A DNA stretch of 64,000 bases, taken from Spongilla lacustris (Eukaryota > Porifera > Demospongiae > Spongillida > Spongillidae). A program made the position numbers and the translations under genes. The DNA lies in NCBI GenBank assembly GCA_949361645.1, contig OX442425.1, forward strand, positions 1,976,171 through 2,040,170. The letters run 5' to 3'. Below are positions 49,430-60,586 of the stretch, piece after piece. The stretch's first letter is position 1; each line of letters starts with the position of its first letter. The notes beneath the pieces were generated by a model. That model made no database searches. It saw only the letters and a program-made list of their open reading frames with translations, and had not been told where the DNA came from.

Positions 49430-49555
49430 AAAACTAAAACCGCCTACTGCTTCGCCCCACCCCTTGCCACACCCTCGCCGGTGCCTCCCCCCCTCCCCCC
49501 CACCCCCCCTCCCCCCCACCCCCCCTCCCAAATCCTGGATCCGCCACTGGCATAC
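49430..49555 (-). repeat. C-rich repeat with GGCGGATCCAGGATTT end
   Basis: GCCTCCCCCCCTCCCCCCC-type tract followed by CCAAATCCTGGATCCGCCACTGG. Third copy of the family at 15316 and 46795. Confidence 0.6.
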
Positions 49556-49639
49556 AAGCGCGTGTTCAACCACAAGTTTATTCTGAATCTCCACTTTATG
49601 GCTTCCAACATAAATCAAATATTCAAAACCCAAGATTAT

Positions 49640-50125
49640 GGTTAGAGATAATTGATTTTAATAACCATTAATAAGTAACTCAAGATCTGAATATGCAGTG
49701 GAAAAGCATTGATTTCAAGTTACTGAGTGAGTTATTATCATCTTATAAGTTATTCAGTTTGAAGCTGCTAGGTCATAATCTCCACCCATAATTAGTAAAT
49801 CATTAAATGAAGTAGGAAACACCAATGTAATTATGTAGTGGTGAGTTACTAAAACTCAAAGTTCATTAAAATTGTAGTGGTACATGGTCTTTTAGCATTT
49901 TCAAGTTTGATTATTTATTAACTATTAAACGCCAATGAAATTTCATATTTTTTCAAACTTCCTTATCTTCAGTTTATAAATCCCGCAATTAATTAAAAGT
50001 TGTCGTACATTATTGTGTCCACATTAATTAATTGTAACTTATTTGATTTTATCTTTTGAGGTAATCGAATTTTTAAAATAATATTATAGTATTTGCTGAC
50101 CTTGGTCATTGTAATTATATTCATA
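49640..50125. other. AT-rich stretch without a gene
   Basis: Very AT-rich; no ORF of interest and no clear repeat. Confidence 0.45.
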
Positions 50126-50265
50126 TGCTGATCCACCCTGGTCCTTACGTTGGAAGCCTCCATATATGTCTCTTTGCAAGTGATACACTCATCACACATG
50201 AACACATACAAGTCCTGAAGGGAGGCACCCATAATAAAAGTTTTCCCATGCAGCTCCTGGAACAG
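50126..50265 (+). repeat. Segmental duplication, copy D (fragment)
   Basis: About 140 bp matching 58730-58872: GCTGATCCACCCTGGTCCT, GAAGCCTCCATATATGTCTC, GATACACTCATCACA, CCATGCAGCTC. Its ends are abrupt. Confidence 0.8.
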
Positions 50266-50289
50266 CGGAGCTGCTATGGTCATATTCAC

Positions 50290-50372
50290 AGTCGGATCAG
50301 AGCTGTTCAATAGGAACAGCTCTGATCCAACTGTGAAGTTGGATCAGAGCTGTTCAATAGGAACAAGAACTG
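50290..50372. repeat. Compact nested direct and inverted repeat
   Basis: GGATCAGAGCTGTTCAATAG occurs twice (about 50293 and 50341). Between the copies lies its inverse GGAACAGCTCTGATCC, so the segment folds in two ways. Confidence 0.75.
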
Positions 50373-51865
50373 ATGCCGAGCAGACTACCATGCATGTATG
50401 TGTTACTTGGCAACATATCTATATAATTATAAACTAGCATTACATTTATATGAGACATGCACAAATGGACGCATATTTACACCATGCAATGATGCAGTAT
50501 GTCTACAAGTGTCCTGTGTTGCGGGTTACCACTGACTGCTTCACGGCCTTCACCTCACTGCCGCCCCACTGATGTATTGCTCTCACTAGCAGGTGACTCC
50601 TAACTGGTCAACTGGTTTCCAAGGGTTCAGAATACATCAATGTCAGTTGTTCTACCCCATGTAGACACCTGTGTGTCTATAGAGTGTTGATGTAATACGT
50701 GGCATGTGGTGAATTGTGGGTGTGTAGAAGTATAGTAGCAATTGTTGAGCACTATTGAGAATATCGCTTCTACTGAATGTGATTAGGCTGATGGTTACCT
50801 TTCCATGTATCAGCTTCCTGTCTTTCTTGCAGTAAGCCTGAGTAAGGACAGCATCTACTTTGTTCTTCATGTCATGATTTATAATTAGTTTGGGAGTACG
50901 GAGAAATTGTACTATATTATTTTGCTGTCCACAGACAACTCGTCTTGACTTCAGTGTACTGACGGCGGCAGTGGTCGGATTGTGGTCATTGGCTAATATG
51001 AGAGTACATAAATCATGCATGCAACAATGGAAACAGGGCTGTTAATTGGATACTAAATTTAGATATTCCTCCTATAGCAATTTGATTATCAAGTTCTTCC
51101 ATGCTGGTAAGTGCTGGAGTAAACTCATGATGGCCACAGGTACCAGCCCTCATGCTGCATGTATATATGCATGCCTGCTTACTGTGGCATCAGGTTACGG
51201 CACCAGGTCCATGACAACGCATTGGCCTAGCTTTTGCCGCCTTTACTTGTAACTGAAATGCTCAGGGCACAAGCTATTCTTTTACAAGGTTTAGTTCCAT
51301 GCATTGGCTGGATAAGGTTGTCATTTACTTTTTAAAAGGATCCAATAATCATGTTGGGGGTCATGAATTCAGTGTACACTGATGTAATCATGACTGATAT
51401 AAACACTCGTATTCACTTATCTGCGTATATAGAGCTGCATGCATGCATTTCATTTTATCAGTAAGGGCTGTCGCGTGTGCATTTCCCACTGTGAGGGGAC
51501 AATGCCACATTTGTAATCGCCTGATCACCCTGTCTAATGCACGTTTGCAACACTGGCTAAAGTGAGTTTTGGAAAACTGATGCACCAATATTAATGGTTC
51601 TGAAGTGCGCTGGTGGTGTTCCTGCGTGACCGTACATATAAACTCGGTGCGCATGCAGTTTTGATTGGCAGTAAATCTGTTAATTTATTTAATACTGCAG
51701 CATACCAATAACGTAGGAAAATGGTTTTAGTGACTGGCGAATGTACACGCACGCTTCTGCCTTATATTAAAACATTCCCCCGACTCGTATACGCGCATCA
51801 CGTTGTTCTATTTGCAACTCACTCCCCTTACATGCATCTATTAATTGCAACGACTATGTTGAAAG
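50373..51865. other. Intergenic stretch 3' of arginase
   Basis: No gene recognised on either strand. A 122-codon minus ORF (51020-50652) has unfamiliar sequence. Confidence 0.35.
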
Positions 51866-53044
51866 TTATTCATACATAGAATCATACCAGGCGTCTATAA
51901 GTTTTTTGGACGTGGCCAGTGTGCGACGTACACCATCTTCACCACCAATCTCTGGATTCACCTCTGTAAGGTCCATGGCGACGAGTCTGCCCGTGGCCTT
52001 CAATTCCTCAATAATTTGGGTACCCTCACCCGGGTACAGGCCATCTATTACTGGCGTGCCTGTAGAGGGTGCATACTTAGGGTCGATGGCGTCAATGTCG
52101 AAGCTCAGCAAAATGGGACGAGTGCCCTTCGGATCCACTGATTCAAGGCAGGCTGCAATAATTTTCTTCATGTTTCGGCCAGCGTTATTAATGGCACCCA
52201 TATTATAGGAGACTATGCGATTATCGTTTATGATCCTTTCCTCAGCTTTGTCCACATCTCGCAGACCGATGTATGCCAGGCCTCCAGCCTGCACAAAAGT
52301 GGTTTGCCTGTGCGGCAGATGCTTGGGATCATAAGCCCAGTCAAAACATTTTAGCTCCCCCCACGCCTTGCAGTCCAAGCCGACCAGAAGAGACAGAGAG
52401 CAGCCATGTAAGTTTCCTGACAGTGTGGTGGAAGGAGTGTTGATGTCAGCATGTGTGTCAACCCAAATCACCACAAGTTCTGGGTCTGAGAAGGGAAGGC
52501 CTTGCAAACGTGCGTCGATTGCCTGTGCACAGAGGTTCGCCACAGCACTAACACTCCCGATGCTTAAGCTGTGATCGCCCCCGATGGTTAAAATCGAAGG
52601 CAAGCGCCTGTGCTTATATAGAAATTTGGTGGACTCGTCCATAATCGATCGGTGCAGGGTGAAGTTGGACACCCCCACAGCTGTAGGATCATTGATGGGA
52701 ACCGAGTTTGTTGACAATGGGAATTTTTCACTGCCTTGCGGTGGAAACATCAAATTGGCCAGCGGATCCACTACCTGGACCAGTGGCGGGAGGCAGTACT
52801 GCTTGAGGGTGTTTGGGCCTTTGTCCACTCCGAGCCTAGGTTGCCCATGCTTAATAGGTGCCAAAAATACATAACCTACCTCCTCCGCTCTCTTTTTTCC
52901 GATCACACCATGGAGGCAGCGAGCGATATTAATGCTCGACGGCAGCTTGTGGCTCGGTTTAGGCCCCGCGAAGGCGCCGCTTAGGGAGAAAAGTCTAGCA
53001 AACATGAAGGGAAGTTTCAGTAACTCAGATGGGGCACAGCACAT
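51866..53044 (-). CDS. ARG: Arginase, intronless
   Basis: A 392-residue frame of the ureohydrolase family: Mn-dependent hydrolysis of L-arginine to ornithine and urea. Metal and substrate motifs: GGDHS (155-159), DTHAD (196-200), SGNLHG (209-214, arginine-binding loop), SFDIDAIDP (314-322) and Glu361 in LTEVNP. The core starts at about residue 54 (VGYVFLAPIKHGQPRLGVDKGP). Residues 1-50 are a poorly conserved leader rich in Leu, Phe, Ser and Arg, possibly a mitochondrial presequence; a start at Met14 (MFARLFSL) is as likely as Met1. With the leader removed, length is close to known arginases (320-350 aa). It is a single exon in this window, unusual next to SNRNP200; a retrogene origin is possible. 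Vertebrate ARG1/ARG2 arose later, so a plain family symbol is used. Confidence 0.95.
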   Translation of the reverse strand: MCCAPSELLKLPFMFARLFSLSGAFAGPKPSHKLPSSINIARCLHGVIGKKRAEEVGYVFLAPIKHGQPRLGVDKGPNTLKQYCLPPLVQVVDPLANLMFPPQGSEKFPLSTNSVPINDPTAVGVSNFTLHRSIMDESTKFLYKHRRLPSILTIGGDHSLSIGSVSAVANLCAQAIDARLQGLPFSDPELVVIWVDTHADINTPSTTLSGNLHGCSLSLLVGLDCKAWGELKCFDWAYDPKHLPHRQTTFVQAGGLAYIGLRDVDKAEERIINDNRIVSYNMGAINNAGRNMKKIIAACLESVDPKGTRPILLSFDIDAIDPKYAPSTGTPVIDGLYPGEGTQIIEELKATGRLVAMDLTEVNPEIGGEDGVRRTLATSKKLIDAWYDSMYE

Positions 53045-54356
53045 GGCGGAGCATCCAAACGTGGCGGTATCGAATCACCCCAAAACCACAAATTGTTCTA
53101 CCACGTACCGCAAAGCGTGCAGTACGACGAAAGTTGGCGATCAGTGGGCGGGATTGTAGTGATGGGCGTGTCCCGGAAGATGTTGCTGTACAAATTTGCG
53201 ACTGTTACCTTTCTCATAGGGAATGTATTTTATTATTTTTAAATGTCTTGTATCAGATGGTATACTTGGCGCGAGCACAGCGAATTGCACATCGGTGTAT
53301 ACTGCCCCCGTAGGGTGTACTCTACTAGACTCCTTACCTGTAGGCACCAGAGTTCATGATACCTGAACATAAGGCTAGGTAGAATGGACTCTACCAGGAT
53401 GGACTCTATGTGACCCCCATTGTTGAAAGTAGTATTTTATACAGAATGACGTTGATTTTGAAATGATGAACGGTGTAAGTAAGCAATTGCTGATGAAGAA
53501 ATAACATATGATGCAGCGCTATAAAAAACATGGTATACATTTCGATGGAGCGTATTTGGAAATTTTTATTAAATGGTCTTGACGCGATTGAAATGATTTC
53601 GCGCTGTGTGTCAGCATGCACCAGTGCACAAAGACAAATAATGATGCCAAAGAGGCGCCTTTGTACCAGGAGGTGCCAGTGCAATAATTTCAATTTCAGT
53701 TCCCCAAGTCCTATAGATGTTTCCATTTGACTTGTGATGAGGTAGCCAGAGACCTTTGGATGACTATAGCTTTATTGAGGTAAAGATCGTTTTTTTAGAA
53801 TTTCACAGGCAGATTTACGAAAAATTCCACGATGACATTGCGACAAAGTAACCTAGCTCACAGCTTATTGCAGTTCCCATCCCCTTCAATCACATTGGTA
53901 AATGAAACTATTTGCATTTGAGCTAGTCTCCTCCAAGCAGGTACATGCATATGTTGTAGGGCAAAACCAGCTAGCTATGTGCAGGAGTGAGGTCAGATAG
54001 AAAACACACGAAGCACGGATCAAAATATATGTGATCTATAGTCCAACCCACCGTACGACTTGAACAAAACATGAAACTGACTGCCTTTGCCTTCTGGTTC
54101 GAATGCAACAAATTAAAGTGCTGAACTATTCGAGCCTTGGTACGAGAGATAAGTTACACGTTTTAAATGATTGCATGCTTTCATCAGCCGACATTTACTA
54201 AAATTCTGCAATACACCATGTTAACAGTTCTGTCTAGGGGCCGACCAGAAACTTCAACTCCTTCCCACCCAGTTGGTGGAAGCACTGTTGGCCCCCGATC
54301 AATACTGGCTCTCAGCAACATCTGAGCTAGTACTTTCAATCACCTCCTTAATGCCC
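53045..54356. other. Intergenic stretch 5' of arginase
   Basis: Contains the presumed arginase promoter just above 53045. ACTCTACTAGACT and ACTCTACCAGGATGGACTCT form short imperfect repeats at 53318-53408. No other gene recognised. Confidence 0.35.
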
Positions 54357-56175
54357 TCAATTAAGTCTCACATCGGGAAGCTTGTCTATTAGTAGCATTC
54401 CATCAAACTGTGGGCACCGAAGGATTGCTCTCATCTGGTGAGTGTTTCGAATAAGCTCTACCATCTCAACCTCTTCCCACTCATTGGTATCTTCAGACAG
54501 GACCTGAGTAGGGATGTTATGGCATGTTTTGTACAAATGTTCCATTATTAATGCACAAAATCCTGCAGCAGCAGATATGGCCACAGATGTTCCTGTTGCG
54601 CCACATGAATTGGCAATGTGAAATGAAGCAAGAGCCAAGAAATCTACTTCCCTTCCACAAGAGCTCATGACAAGCTTTGCAGCACCAAACCTGTTACAAG
54701 CACCAATTGTGATGATGTCACCTTTTCGTGCAGGATAGCTTATTGTGCTCTTTGAATCAGTCATGCCATAATTCCCAGCTGCACACATGACCACACAGTG
54801 CCGTACTAAGCTGTCAAGACTGGAACTGTATTGCGGCAAGAAAATATCCTGAATTGTAGCACTGATGGCAAGAATATCTGCATCTTCCTTCTCCACCAGC
54901 TAGAACATTTCATCAGGCTTCTTACTGCTGACCAGCAGCAGTTGAGCACTAGGGGCTATATGGGCCACAACCTTGGCACACATCACACCATGTGAGGGCT
55001 TTGATAAATCTTCAGAATAATTCAACAAGTCAGGACCAGAAATCTTGACATACTTTGCATCAAATCTCCATAGTCATCATCAATCAGGGCAACAGTCACA
55101 TTGCTGCCTTTTAGCTCCACACACTTTGGTATCCATCGTTCATAAATAGCCTGTGAGGACCACATCTTAGTGTTCTCCGATGCATCGTCTTCGTCAAAAT
55201 GTGTGTACTCACTTTTATTGCGCTTTTCAGTGATATGCTTTAGCTTGGCTCGAAATGGTTCAGGGTGTTTAGCAATGGAACATACTTCGAGGACGCCATA
55301 CCCATAACCAGTATCATGAGAACTCCTGGCCCTTTCAGACAGTAGTAGCACCTCTTTCAGACGGGTTGTGCATAGCCAATCAGATTGTACTTCTTGTACT
55401 ACCCATTGCTGAAGGAAGAGTAGTTTTGGCAAGGAAGTTATAGCAGCTATTCCTGTCCCTACAGCTAGGAAACAAGAACCATACTGAACACACCCTTCGC
55501 TGATGAAATCCACCACTCGATCCCTCGGGGAATACTCAGCAACATTATCCCTATCAGCAGCACTAATGCATAAGGGACCACCTAAGGCAGCTGTAAAAGC
55601 CACTCCACATTCTACACTGCCACCCACACACACTACAATAATGCCCGATGACAGTGCTTCATTTAAAAGCTTGTCTCCCCTTCTGTTATACTTCCCACCA
55701 ATGAGAATGCACATGAAGATGCCATCTAACTCGAACTCCTGCATCCAAGTTTTTTGGTTATCAAGTATCCACTGATGGACATCATTTGTGGTTCTGGGAT
55801 CCACTGTAATCTTGTCAGCACTCAGCTCTAATGAACCCAGTATGAGACGAGCATTTGGAATGAGATACTGTACTAATTTAACGAGAGCAGAGCTAATGTG
55901 CCCATTACTCTCGTAACCTGAGCCATATTCAGCTATGGGAGTTTCAGATCCTGATGACTCAATCTTGGGCCCACCAGGACGATACCAAATTTCTCTCCCC
56001 TAAATCCCTGCTTCCACATATGTCTTAACTCGTTCTCGAGAGAGGGATGACGTTGAGGGCAGTCAAAGTTTGGCAAACAATCATCATTTGAACAGGTGTG
56101 AAGAACTTGAACAAATTGCTTGTCATGGTTAGGATTTTGATTTTCTGTTTCTGTTCTCCCCTGCCAGTACAACAT
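54357..56175 (-). pseudogene. Tandem subtilase-fold (S8-like) gene, frame-broken
   Basis: Two subtilisin-like units in a row on the minus strand. Unit 1 (56000 to about 55300): KFGIVLVG where the catalytic Asp strand should be, YESNGHISSALVKLVQYLIP in place of the HGT.VA helix, SGIIVVCVGGSVECG, then VGTGIAAITSLPKLL at the Ser position (GTG, not GTS). Unit 2 (55120 to 54357): VALIDDDYGD (Asp), PSHGVMCAKVVAHIAP (His), MCAAGNYG (oxyanion Asn), SYPARKGDIITIGA, and GTSVAISAAAGF (Ser). Unit 2 keeps Asp, His, Asn and Ser; unit 1 does not. Breaks: a frame change near 55970, one near 55040, and a TAG at 54901-54903. They may be mutations or errors, or hidden small introns. No signal peptide is seen. 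The upstream exon(s) lie beyond 56175. Confidence 0.75.
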
Positions 56176-56940
56176 GAAACAGTGTCAAGTTACATAATTA
56201 GGACATTTTCAACCACAAAACTAAAATTTGTGCGTGGCCAATCATTTCTAATTATGTAATTTCAAAACTGTCCCATTCCTGTTTACATCAAGAATATGCA
56301 AATAACTATTATCCAAGCTGACTCTGAAAAACAAATTCATATCTGCATCACCTATTTAAGGCAGTACACCCAGTACAGGTCTTCAGTAAAGAATGTATTG
56401 CAATGATAGTACAATTAACCTTCAAGCTTCTTTTCATTTTGAGCAGTTGTAGTTCCTGATTCACCTGGCACTGCTGTACATGTATAATGCCAATACAAAA
56501 TCAATCAATTGGCAGATCACAGGTGTTCCCCCCCCCCCCCCCCCCCCCCCCCCCTCCCCACTCTCCCTCAACTTCCAACATTCAATTCTGATGACGTATA
56601 ATCCCACTGTAACTTACATTTTCGGCAGCTGAATTTCCAGAGAAACGACTGGGGCATGATGTAGTGAACTGCTCCTTAGATTGTATGCCACACTGTTCTT
56701 GGCAAACTTACATTACATCAGAAGGCATCATTTCTGGGATACTCTGTATGTGAATATAATGTGCATGCACAACCAAACCATATCACCTCAAATGGCACTG
56801 GTTGCCGGGAAATTGATGTAGTTAGATCGGAAGAGTCCTCCGGCTGTTTATAATTCAAGTCAGATGGAAGTCATTGTACACTGACATGCGATGCAGCCTA
56901 CCTCTGAAATGTTTCTTGTCACGTCAGCACTTCTTTGGTC
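56176..56940. other. Probable 5' region of the subtilase-like gene, with a C run
   Basis: A possible minus-strand exon ending in AAAAT|GTAAGT near 56616 (CGIQSKEQFTTSCPSRFSGN) is Cys- and Ser-rich, but its identity is unknown. A ~28-base C run lies at 56527-56554. Confidence 0.3.
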
Positions 56941-56944
56941 TCTC

Positions 56945-57270
56945 GAGGATGGCGGGCCCGTTGTAGCCGCCGTTTTTAAGAACCCCAGTGAATTCATCGG
57001 TCGGAAGTTTGGAATAACCGGAGATTATAAAACTGTCGGCGAATACGCTGCAGTTATTAGTAAGGTGACTGGAAAGACGGTCAAGTACAATCAGGTGCCT
57101 GTAGAGGTGTTTGCCACTTTCCCATTCCCTGGAGCTGACGAATTAGCCTACGTACATGTTCGACTTCTACAAGAAAGCATCCTTCCAGGATCAAACACTC
57201 ACAAAGAGATTGAATCCTAACTTGCTCAGTATAAAGGAATGGGCACAACGGAACGAGGACGAACTTTAAG
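56945..57270 (+). pseudogene. Truncated NMRAL1-like copy 3
   Basis: Begins abruptly at GAGGATGGCGGGCCCG (codon for residue ~193) and runs to the stop-codon region. It is closest to copy 2 (GITGDYKTVGEYAAVISKVT). A 4-base insertion in the CCTACGTACATGTTC region near 57150 shifts the frame. Later changes (AACTTGCTCAGTATAAAGG) remove the original sense. The 3' flank and CCTAGG/poly-C element follow as in copy 2. Confidence 0.9.
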
Positions 57271-57733
57271 TAGTAATGTATATGCATATATACGAAGTCC
57301 CTGGCCATGCATGCATATAGTTTTGGATCATTATAGTCATAGCATAATGAAATCTTGCATGCAAGTACTGAATTAACTTCAATTGGAATAACAGTGTTGG
57401 AGGATATAATGTCCCCCCGGACAATATACCCTAGGTTATATTGTCCCACGGACAATATATAGCCTAGGGATATATTGTCCCCCCCCCCCCCCCCCCCCCC
57501 CATAGGGGGTGGAGGTGGTGTGAAGGGTGGGAGGTGGTTATTGTACTCTTGCATGGTAGTTATCCAACTGGGTATTCCAAAGACCATTCAGAAGGAAAGC
57601 GAAGCATAACTTTCGAGTCAACACTGTACTTGAAAAAATGAGTGCTATCCGAACACGTCTTGCGGTGTTGTAAAAGCACTAACGGTGTGCTGTCACCTAG
57701 ATGATATTCAGGATGATACAATCGTATTCATTA

Positions 57734-57735
<2 letters not shown>
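57271..57735. repeat. 3' flank of NMRAL1-like copy 3, duplicated from the copy 2 locus
   Basis: Matches 47966-48510: CGAAGTCCCTGG.CATGCATG, CCTAGG palindromes plus one ~20-base C run (57479-57500; two C runs at copy 2), GGTGGAGGTGGTGTGAAGGG, and GTCTTGCGGTGTTGTAAAAG. It lacks the foldback MITE present at 48509. Confidence 0.85.

Positions 57736-57810
<75 letters not shown>
57736..57810. repeat. (CA)n microsatellite
   Basis: About 37 CA/AC dinucleotides with one G interruption, directly before the segmental duplication copy C. Confidence 0.97.
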
Positions 57811-57811
<1 letters not shown>

Positions 57812-57812
<1 letters not shown>

Positions 57813-60197
57813 TGTCTGAGAAGATTTCTTAACACGGAGCGTACCCCTATATATAACTTCATTCCGTACGAATCACCAAATTGATTGGCAACCATACTGA
57901 CTAGCATTTGGAACTGTCCTAGAATAATGTAGAGTCCTTACTGCAATCACGTGACTTAACTGAACAAATATAGGACACGAATGTCATATCGCGATGAAGC
58001 AACTTGTAGTACATGTACATCTCTAATAATCATTCAAACAGCAAATAAATGAATCAAATCAGGTTAGCTATGTGGCTAGATTGATGTAGTCGATATTGAA
58101 TATGTGATGATCAATGTACACCATAATGGCGATAATTTACTATACACTCTAACTTTGCTCCTGCAGCTTTAGATCAATTTCAACTGTACATGTTTGCACT
58201 GTATAAGACATGCAATAAAAAGTATAACACCACCAATATAATTGGGTTTCAATTTAATATCACATAATGCTCCCTTTAGCCTCTTACCCTTATCATGTCC
58301 TTCTGACTCATCCACTGGTATCACTGCCTAGCAGTCTGGTCCCACATTACCACTGCTGGAAAGAATCCTTCAAGCAATATACCTTAGACCTATATATTGT
58401 TAGGACTCATTTTGTAACATGTCATTGAAAATTGATTACATTTCTGCTTTGTGCCAAATGTGTATACCCCAAGCATGTGCATCTGTGATTACAAGCTCAG
58501 TCAGTCGCAATGTTGGACAGAGCCCATGCATCAAGCAATACACCTATATGTGGCACACGTGTAAGTCCAGTGGTAATTTATACTTGCTAGTGCTGCATGC
58601 AAGAGTGATTTTGGGATCAGAGTGGCTAGGAACCTTCATTGTACAGGATGCCATGATAGAGGATGCCATGAAAGAGTGTCTCCAGGTAGGGGAGTATCTG
58701 TAAGTACTTGCAAGATGGATGTACTCCTTCTGATCCACCCTGGTCCTCAGGTGGAAGCCTCCATATATGTCTCTTCACAAGTGATACACTCATCACAGAT
58801 GAACTCATATGGGTCCTGAGTTGCCCCACCTATAATGTTCAGTGCCAAATAAAAGTTTTTCCATGCAGCTCTTGGCCGAACTGCATTCAGAACTCATGTT
58901 GCTTTCAGACCAGGGAGATAGCCTTGCCACAACATATTGCCCAACGTTTGCTCACACATATGTATTTTATTTCACTTTTTCTTTCCAACAAAGGGTTGAA
59001 TATAACGGTATAGCCCATGACTACCAGGCTACCATAAAGCAGTATGTAGAAAAACTCAGATTTGCCATGGTAAAGTATCTGTGAATTGATTGAGTTACTT
59101 ATTGCAGCACTAAGAATGTGGCGAAGGAATTGCATAAGATCTGTGCTGGTCTGATTCCTATAAGGGTATGTTCTCTCTGGACAAATGGAATATCTGGCTA
59201 TTCAGCACAAACCACTAAGGTGCACTTGTATTGGTTCATGAGGAACTGTGGTGGCAATCCTGGCTGTCTGTGTGGGTGGGTATACATACATGTACATGTA
59301 TGCATGCACGAGCTTCGCACATGTAATATACATATGTGTACATGGGCTATTCTACATACATGTGACACCCACATCTATACAGCATGTGCTGTGTCCTCCA
59401 TATATCTCCTGTGCCTCTTTTTTCTTTCCCTCCCACTCATCTCCCTCCCTCTTTCCATCCTCTCCCTCTCAGTCAGGTGAGTGTGCCTTGTTACATGCCA
59501 TATAAGGACTGAAGGTCACACTATGTTACTATGTTCCTCACAACATTGTCTGTGGTGTACCCTCCTCAGCACACCCTCACACCCTCCCCAGCAGACCCTT
59601 ACACCCTCCCTGCACACTCTCACACCCTGCCTAGCACACCCTCACCCTCCCCAGAATACCCTCACACCTCCCCAGCTCACCCTCACACTATCCCAACCAT
59701 TAGTGACTCTCCTACTCCCCAGCACAGCCTCATTGCTTGCCGTATTAGGGATTGAAGGTCTTATGGTCATTTATTTTATCCTGTTACATAATGATGGCAC
59801 AGAGCTTGGAGTCCACATATCTGATGTTTCCTTCTTCATGAGGCCTGGTACAATGACTAATATGGAGGCCCAGCGCAGGTGGGTGGGGAGGGGTTGGCTG
59901 ACAGTAGGAAAGGGGAAGATTAGGATGACTGCATTTCATGTGTAACAAACCTATTTGATATGTAATGTGCATTTATGCAAGCATTCTTATTCCTGTCTAG
60001 GATTCAGGGTGATCAGCTATTTGGAGAGTCCTATAGTCACTATCCAATGGAAAGCCTCTCGCTATATGCCTGCAGCCATTAGTGCATAAAATGAAGCACT
60101 AACAAAAACCCTCATCTAAAAGATGAGTATTTACGTGGTGCCTCCTCCTTTAAACAATTACATGATGTACGCGTGAAGGCACAGGTGCAGGTTGCAG
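57812..60197 (+). repeat. Segmental duplication, copy C (with intact left edge)
   Basis: The left edge (CTGTCTGAGAAGATTTCTTA...CCGTACGAATCACCAAATTG) is the uninterrupted form of the region that in copy A holds two transposons. It then continues as in copies A and B to GGCACAGGTGCAGGTTGC. It contains an extra CACACCCTCNCC-type tandem tract at 59570-59700. Confidence 0.85.
59748..59945 (+). CDS. Conserved unknown ORF end in duplication copy C
   Basis: Homologue of the ORF at 45591-45788: GIEGLMVIYFILLHNDGTEL, SDVSFFMRPGTM, ending KIRMTAFHV with the stop at the same position. Function unknown; see the copy B entry. Confidence 0.35.
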   Translation, partial: GIEGLMVIYFILLHNDGTELGVHISDVSFFMRPGTMTNMEAQRRWVGRGWLTVGKGKIRMTAFHV

Positions 60198-60586
60198 TGC
60201 CGGCCCGTGGAAACAAGTAATTCTTGCATTCATCTGTTACTAGTCACTCTTACTATGCAATTTTTTTTTGTGACTTTAAAAAAGTGCAAAGCACATTTAG
60301 CACGTGTATAAAGTATGTATCGCATGTTTATTAGGTTTTTAAAGTTTAGCATGATTAGCATATATTCACAGCAGCAGATGGTGTCTGGTTGAGTGCAAAA
60401 TGGTGAAGTCCTGCATGCTTGTCTACTGACATAACAAATGCCCAGCAGCTGCATCACATCTCTTCCCTCAAGTTGGTGATTTAGATTTCAAAGTCTTTTT
60501 AAATGGTAATTTGAACAAGTTTCAGAGAGCGCTAGAAAATGAGCCGTGTCCTACGTAGTCATTAGTCACAGATTAAGTAACACTTT
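60198..60586. other. Intergenic stretch 3' of the NB-ARC gene
   Basis: No gene recognised. AT-rich; the terminator and poly-A region of the minus-strand gene probably lies here. Confidence 0.35.
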
